DNA from: Penium margaritaceum
Lineage: Eukaryota > Streptophyta > Zygnematophyceae > Desmidiales > Peniaceae
Length of the DNA: 47,789 bases
NCBI GenBank assembly: GCA_023375785.1
Contig: SZWC01001166.1
Location: 258,400 to 306,188 of the forward strand
Direction: 5' to 3'
Positions 42,268 to 47,789 of this stretch are shown here, piece after piece. The translations under genes were made by a program, and so were the position numbers. The notes beneath the pieces are model-generated. The model had not been told where the DNA came from and did not search any database. It saw only the letters and a program-made list of their open reading frames with translations. The first letter of the stretch is position 1; each line of letters starts with the position of its first letter.

Positions 42268-42831
42268 AGGTTTGCTTGGATGGGAGAACAGGAACAAGTG
42301 GATGAGAAGAGGGTGGAGAATGAGACAGCGATTGACATTGGGATGGAGATGTAGGAAGAAGGTATTCACATGAAGGAGGTAGGGATAGAGAATGAGGAGG
42401 AGGAGGAGGAGGAGGATGTGGTAGAAGTTGTAGTTCACTTTGTCAAAGATAGATGGGAGGCAGGGGCACAAACGGAAGCCGATGATATTTAGATGATGGG
42501 AGAGGGGAAAAACATTCCTCACCACGATGGGAACGAAGACAGATTCGGAAGAGGACAAGAATGTACCCACAACTTCGGCTCCAGCCCTGATTCTAAAGAA
42601 AGCAGAGTGTTTGATGCTGGACAGGTGGCTACGTGTGCGGAGCAACCATCGTGGTGGAACGAGTTACCCAAACGGCTTAGATGGGAGGTCCCCTTTGTCG
42701 GAATATCCTTATGCAGCAGACTTAGTGCAGACGTACAATCCAAGAAAATCCCTTCTCAATAATGGTTCAGGTCTCGCCACCGAACCACCTTGACCAACGG
42801 GTCTCTGATCGCCTAACCGTTCGGACCCCAC

Positions 42832-43313
42832 TGTCAAGTTATCCCCTAATAAAGTGACATCTGTCACTCGCGTCCGGCTAACGGAAAGAAGCCGTTGGAT
42901 AGTACTCTTTGTCCTATTCTGACCTTTTATACCGAGGATGTTCATTCCCTCGAGTTAACCAGAACAGTTCTACTCATCCTGTTCCCCTTTGGTTCCGCGG
43001 CTTCGCCGCCGTGTCTTCGCTCTACTCGCTCCTCACATTCTTTGTCTTCGCCAGCCCCTCTCAACGCTTTGCTCCGTCACTCTCGCTCCTTCCCTCAACT
43101 CTCATACTCCGCCAACCATCACTCACCTCGCCAGCACTCTCTCTCACGTCAACCTGTCTACCTCGGCTACCTCGCGTCTCAGTCCGTATCAGCCTCCGCG
43201 AGTAACTCCTCGCACCGGTCTCGGTTACGTCACCTTGCTGACGTACTCCTGCTTGTCCTAACACTTCTGCCTGCTTCTGCTGCTGCTGTTCTCGTGCCTA
43301 CATTACTCTGACA
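42832..43313 (+). mobile_element. Probable solo LTR in the LRR-like gene
   Basis: 482 bp starting TGTCAAG and ending CTCTGACA (TGTCA/TGACA inverted ends, as in the solo LTR at 18936). TATA-like TTTATACC near 42926, followed by CT-rich leader-like sequence. Flanks CCCAC and CCCTT match only 3 of 5, so target-duplication support is weak. LRR-like sequence lies on both sides. Confidence 0.5.
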
Positions 43314-43680
43314 CCCTTTGCAGTCAATCGATCGCAACTTCATTCTGTTAAGTTCTCTGATGAAGTTTCATGTAGTGTGTGGGGGCCCCGCCTCACCCTG
43401 GCCTCAAGTCTTCCTTGGTTGAAGGTACTCAAACTCAGCTACATCCACTCCATTAATGTGGCTGCTTGGGCTCGCAACCTCCCGTAGTTGGTCAGCCTTA
43501 CCCTAGACGATTTGCAGGCCACAACTCTAGACGAAGTGACTAAGGGAGCTTTCTCTCAGCTACTGCGGCTGAAGATTGTTGGTCGTGCACTAAAATCCAT
43601 CCTTGCAAGTTGGTTCATGCTGTCAGTCGTGCGGTGGCTCTACGTCAGTGCATCTTCACTTCCTCCAAAATAGTTCATTC

Positions 43681-46150
43681 TCAATGGTTTCACAGCCCCA
43701 AGGCGTAGTGCCATGTACACACCCACAATTTTCCCAGTGTAGATGGCGGAATAAGGGTCAATCAGAAATAAACTGGTGAGCTGTAAAACATTTCTAGTAT
43801 TCTTAGGCAATCCCTAATACACTGTGGTTTTGCTTTCATTAAATTCCTAATGGTTTCACAACCCTAAGGCGCAGTGTTGTGTACACAATCACAATTTTCC
43901 GTGTAGGGTGGCGCAATCAGGGTGAATCGCAAAACGATCGGCAAGCCGTATAATGTTTCTAGTAACTTCAGGCAAGCCCTAATACATTGTGGTTTTCTTT
44001 TGTTTAAATTCCCAATGGGTTCACAGCTTCAAGGCACAATGCTGTGTGTTCACCCATGAATTTCTTGATGGGGCGACGCAATCAGGGTCAATTAGAAATA
44101 GTTTGGCGAGCCGTAAACGTTTTTTAGTAGCCTTCGGTAAACTCTGATACAATGTGGTTTTACTTTGTTTAAATCCCCGATGGTTTCACAGCCTTACGGC
44201 GTAGTGCTGTGTGCGTACCCACGTTTGTTCCAGTGGGGGCGACGGAATCAGGGTCAATTAGAAACAGATCGGCGAGTCGTAAAATGTTTCCATTAGCTTT
44301 AGACAAGCCATATTACACTGTGGTTATTCTTCGATTGAATTCTCCATGGTTTCACAGCCCCAAGGTGCAGTGTTGTGTGCGCACCCACGATTTTCCCGGT
44401 GGGGGCAACGAAATAAAGGTCAATCGAAAAGAGATTGGTGAGCCAAAAAATGTTTCTAGTAGCCTTTGGCAAGCCCAAATAAATTGTGGTTTTGCTTTGT
44501 TCAGATTACCAATGGTTTCAGAGCCCCAAGGCATAGAGCTGTGTGCGTACCCACGATTTTCTCAGTGGGGGCGGCGGAATCAGGGTCAATTGGAGACAAA
44601 TAGGTGGGTCGTAAAATGTTTCTAGTAGCCTTAGGAAATTTTTAATACACTCTGGTTCTGATTTGATCAAATTCCTAATGGTTTCACAGCCCTAAGGCGT
44701 AGTGCTGTGTGCGCACCCACGGTTTTCCCGGTGGGGGTGGCAGAATCAGCGTCAATCGGAAACATATCGGTGAGCCGTAAAATATTTCTAGTAGCTTTAT
44801 GCAAGCCCAAAAATACTATGGTTCTTCTTTGATTAAAGTTTCCAATAGTTTCATAGCCCCAAGGGCACAGGAGCGAAGCATTGGACCTACCTTGTCGACA
44901 AGCCTTCACACGTTGACTTTTGACCTGCTGAGCAAGGGCCGTCCGCATTGAAAAACTGCACCAATTGAGGGAACAACTCGTTGGGAACGACACTTTGCGA
45001 CGGGGACTCCCAGGCACGTCCACTTGGGCAACAGTCAGCCCTCCCCATCCATTGCAACCACTCCCACTGCAACTGGCATAGTGTTGTGTGTGCATCCACG
45101 ATTTTCCCGGTGGGGGCGGTGGAATCAGGGTCAATCAAAAACATATCGGCAAGCCGTAAAATGTTTCTAGTGGCCTTAGGCAAGCCCTAATACATTGTGG
45201 TTTTGCTTTGATGAAATTTCCAATGGTTTCATAGCCCCAAAGCGCACTATTGTGTACGCACCCACGATTTTTTCGGTGGGGGCGGTAGAATCAAGGTCAA
45301 TCAGAAATAGATTGAAAAGCCGTAGTAGCTTTAGGTAGCCCTAATACACTGCGGTTCTGCTTTCATTGAATTTCTAATGGTTTCACAGTCCTAAAGCGCA
45401 GTGCTATGTGCGCACCCACAATTATCCCGGTGAGGGCGGTAGAATTACGTTCAATCAAAAATAGATCGGTGATTTGTAAAATGTTTTTCGTAGCCTTAGG
45501 TAAGTCCTAATATACTATGGTTTTTATTTGTTTGAATTTATAATGGTTTCACCCCAAGGCGCAATGCTGTGTGCGCACCCATAATTTTCTCAGTGGGGGC
45601 GGTGGTATCAGAGTCAATGAAAAACAGATCGTTAAGCTGTAAAATATTTATAGTAGCCTTAGGCAAGCCCTAATACACTACTGTTCTGCCTTGAATAAGT
45701 CATAGTGGTTTCACAGCTGTAAGGCGCAGTGCTGGGTGCGCACCCACTGTTTTCTCGGTGGGGGCGGTAGAATCAGGGTCAATTAGAAACAGATCAACGA
45801 GCCGTAAAATAGTTTTAGTAGCCGTAGGTAAGCCCTAATACACTATGGTTTTGCTTCATTTCAAATCCTAATGGTTTCACAGCATCAAGGCGTAATTTCG
45901 TGTGAGTATCCACGATTTTTTGGTGGGAGCGACGGAATCAGGGTTAATGAGAAACAAATCGGCGAACCGTAAAATACTTCTAGTAGCCTTAGGCAAGCCC
46001 TAATACACTATATTTTTTCTTTGATTTAGTTTCTAATGGTTTCACAACCTCAAGGCGTAGTGCTGTTTGCGCACCTACGATTTTCCCGGTGGGAGCGAAG
46101 GAATCAGGGTCAATCAGAAACAAATCGGCGAGCCGTAACATTTTTCTAAT
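43681..46150. repeat. ~166-bp tandem satellite, 14 units
   Basis: Unit starts (at ATGGTTTCAC) near 43684, 43854, 44015, 44180, 44346, 44512, 44678, 44845, 45223, 45377, 45543, 45705, 45871 and 46036, usually 161-170 bp apart. Conserved blocks per unit: ATGGTTTCACAGCCCCAAGG, GCGCACCCACGATTTTCC, CGGTGGGGGCGG, AATCAGGGTCAAT, GAGCCGTAAAATGTTTCTAG and GCAAGCCCTAATACACT. Units differ by roughly 10-25%. One unit is split by about 210 bp of unrelated sequence. Non-coding. Confidence 0.96.
44868..45073. other. ~206-bp insertion inside a satellite unit
   Basis: Unique sequence between the AAGG and the GTGTTGTGTG blocks of one 166-bp unit. No terminal inverted repeats, target duplication or coding sense recognised. 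Confidence 0.7.
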
Positions 46151-47215
46151 AGCCGCAATACACAATTATGAATCCACATCATTAAAACGTTCATTCTAGT
46201 TCTTTTCTCTCATACCACCTTTTGTGAACCATCCTTAGGTTTCCCCTCTTAACTCCCATGTTGTCGGCCTAGGTTCAACTTCAGCCAAGTAGTTATTTCT
46301 TGGAACTAAAAACGAAGTCAAAGTAGTCATCTTTCGCATACCTCGCGTACAAGTGGACATTCCACAACGCTTGCATCTCATCCACAACGATTGTTTGAAT
46401 CCATGACATTTACAATGATCTGCAACGTTCCATTGTTTTTTAACTCTCTCAAAGCAGAGAGCGTTCATGTCACAAAGTTACGAAGTCATCCTACTCTGCA
46501 TTGTTTCGCAATGTCATGTGGACGTAGTCGAATCCATAGAGACTGCGTAACGAAGCAGAGATGCAACGAGTTTCTTGATCCACGACGTTTTGCAACCTAG
46601 CAGCAAACTTTGTGCCACCATGTTCGACTAACGTGGCAGAAAATCAAGACATTCATTCGATCTACAATGTTCTATGGATGCTGCATGATGCTGCGGCGTT
46701 TGCACTGTTCCACCACGACTGGCGACTGGGTTTCGGTGCAGATTGTCCCGATCCGGGGAGCATTGTCGTGCCGGCATCGTGTTTCTTTTCGCGAACTGAA
46801 TTGACTAATTTATTCCAGATATTACGGATTTTTTTGCAATGACTACCCCCAGAATGATGCCGTAGAGATTTCGCGGGAACGGTAACGATTTTCTTGTCGC
46901 TTATTTTTAATTACTCAAGGTATGTCATCCGAATCTGGGCGCACGTCGTGCAGATTTGGGTAATGATGTACACGATTAGACTAGGGTCCAAGGACTGGGC
47001 TTGTGTTTCCCGGCACACTTCTGCCGGTGTGCCCTTGCGTTGACTCGAGTGGCTGTCTAGTGGAAAAACGCCGAATGGGGGGATGGGAGAGGGGAGGCCG
47101 GCGGAAGTCGAGGTCTCACGATCTGGCCTTGGCTCGTTGCTGGTGAAGGGTGGGCCGCACGGTCGCGCGCGGGGCGAGGGGGAGGAAGCGCGAGGCCGAC
47201 AGGGGGAGGGAGAAG
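46151..47215. other. No gene recognised; GC-rich 5' flank at the end
   Basis: 46.15-46.8 kb has only short frames and loose CAACG-containing repetition. From about 47080 the DNA becomes GC-rich (GGGAGGGG, CGCGCGCGGGGCGAGG), as expected of a 5' untranslated/promoter region for the first exon at 47216. No TATA box is evident. Confidence 0.45.
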
Positions 47216-47315
47216 ATGCAGACGTTTCGGTTCTTCCGGTTTACGAGGTCACGTGTCGTCACGTTCGTGCTGACGTCGCTGGTGGTCTCTGCTGCGCTCG
47301 CCAACAAGCCTTCTA
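47216..47315 (+). CDS. First exon of a secreted-protein gene
   Basis: ATG at 47216 in AGAAGATGC context. Encodes MQTFRFFRFTRSRVVTFVLT then SLVVSAALANKPS, followed by donor A|GTGAGT (phase 1). Basic, aromatic n-region, a hydrophobic core of ~14 residues and an A-L-A|N cleavage site form a textbook signal peptide, so the product probably enters the secretory pathway. This ATG is chosen because the upstream in-frame alternative (47150) would put ~22 charged residues before the signal. The rest of the protein is unknown. Confidence 0.6.
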
Positions 47316-47623
47316 GTGAGTGGTCGGCGAACACACCACACTAGGCTTGCGTGCCATCACACAAACAGTGGGTGGTGTGTTTTTGGTTCGAATGCCGATG
47401 CGTACAGCGGCTGCTGCTGCAATTCCGCCTCAAGCTTGTTTGCGATTGGGTGGCTGAAGGAGAGGAGTACGTTTTTGTACGTTCATTGTCAATACGGTTC
47501 GCAAAAACGTTTAAAAATGAACACAAATCTGCTGCGGACTGGCAGCAGGACAGGCAAAACTCATGCTGGGCAAGGTAGTGCTACGTGCTGCGTGTGTGGA
47601 TGCGCAGCCAGGTCGTAGTGCAG

Positions 47624-47733
47624 CGCAAGCCAATCACAGTGGTGCGCATCGGCAGCAGCTGCACGTCTCAGTTTGGAGGAAGGGAGGGTCCGCAGTTGCA
47701 GCTGCACAACCTGAAGACGTGGGAGTTTGCGCG
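47624..47733 (+). CDS. Later exon of the same gene (start uncertain)
   Basis: Open segment ending at donor CG|GTGAGT: RKPITVVRIGSSCTSQFGG then REGPQLQLHNLKTWEFAR. Acceptor candidates are CGCAG (exon from 47608), CCAG (47612) and GTGCAG (47624). None joins the first exon in phase 1, so another exon probably lies between. The beta-strand followed by GSS could be the start of an SGNH-type (GDSL block I) fold, but this is speculative. The gene is cut off by the G run at the window end. Confidence 0.5.
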
Positions 47734-47749
47734 GTGAGTTTGCGAGTGT

Positions 47750-47751
<2 letters not shown>

Positions 47752-47789
<38 letters not shown>
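47752..47789. repeat. Poly-G tract at the window end (38 G)
   Basis: The sequence ends in G only. Taken with the G runs at 28405-28433 and 28516-28530, this suggests contigs terminating in homopolymer. Confidence 0.96.

Larger units (their letters stand above)
40884..43673 (+). pseudogene. Broken leucine-rich-repeat-like gene
   Basis: Scattered plus-strand segments share a leucine-rich pattern. 40980-41062 reads MTFLYLEIYAHSLISGFLPL. 41284-41670 reads TQLKDLSIRTSF, LASLSSLEWLSIPYF and LITLTSLKVARF. 41755-41890 reads ELQALSELRAVRELRVNN. 43400-43673 reads LPWLKVLKLSYIHSI and LVSLTLDDLQ. Between them lie stops, an acidic/glycine tract (41902-42267) and an LTR-like insertion (42832-43313). LRR proteins bind other proteins, but subfamily, signal peptide and kinase or NB domains are not visible. 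The stops (e.g. after FEQST at 41668, and in NLP-stop-LVSL near 43486) make an intact gene unlikely, though unrecognised introns could account for some. Confidence 0.55.

Noticed and set aside
44209-45190. Frames of 69-155 codons in the 166-bp satellite region
   Set aside because: They follow satellite units and change frame from unit to unit; no conserved reading frame.

Overview
The window looks like a repeat-dominated region of a eukaryotic nuclear genome, most likely from the green lineage (green or streptophyte alga, or a land plant). Evidence: GT-AG exon boundaries in several coding fragments; Ty1/copia retrotransposons; a primer-binding site complementary to plant-type initiator tRNA-Met; long G homopolymers at assembly gaps; almost no intact genes. 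The species cannot be named from the sequence.

Layout. (1) 1-17.9 kb is a huge minisatellite of an 11-bp unit (core CGCAAGTGGGG) in three blocks (1-3537, 7923-16258, 17656-17892). A copia element with exact ends and a GGCGC target duplication (3538-7922) and the 5' part of another LTR element (16259-17655) interrupt it. The array has a higher-order period near 4 kb and a perfectly homogenised 22-bp x 28 sub-array (10440-11055). (2) 17.9-21.3 kb is a 5'-truncated relative of the first copia element, fused to the minisatellite at a 5-bp microhomology and carrying a nested solo LTR (18936-20151). (3) 21.3-29.1 kb holds microsatellites, minisatellites, a MITE-like hairpin, a perfect 42-bp palindrome, two exons of a P1B-type metal ATPase (minus strand) and an unidentified spliced exon (plus strand). 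(4) 29.1-30.3 kb has three phase-compatible exons resembling the C-terminal part of a plant/algal SGNH (GDSL-like) family protein, with a frame break at a C9 run. (5) 31.7-33.4 kb has a terminal exon of an unknown minus-strand gene and a decayed third copia family. (6) 33.4-38.4 kb is mostly AT-richer, gene-poor DNA with a 37-bp palindrome. (7) 38.4-40.1 kb is trinucleotide (GAY/AAC) and CT-rich simple sequence. (8) 40.2-43.7 kb is a broken leucine-rich-repeat-like gene with an acidic tract and a probable solo LTR inside it. (9) 43.7-46.15 kb is a ~166-bp tandem satellite of 14 units. (10) 47.2-47.8 kb has a first exon with a clear signal peptide and a later exon, cut off by a G run at the window end.

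No operon-like or co-ordinated gene system is visible. The most interesting signals are structural. They are an 11-bp array readable in every frame and built as a continuous G-quadruplex track, a perfect tRNA-type A box/B box and heat-shock-element-like motifs inside a copia LTR, splice-donor-bearing minisatellite repeats next to an exon, perfect palindromes, and a nucleosome-length satellite. Single-N gaps inside the copia element, and G runs at a gap and at the window end, show that the assembly is locally compressed.
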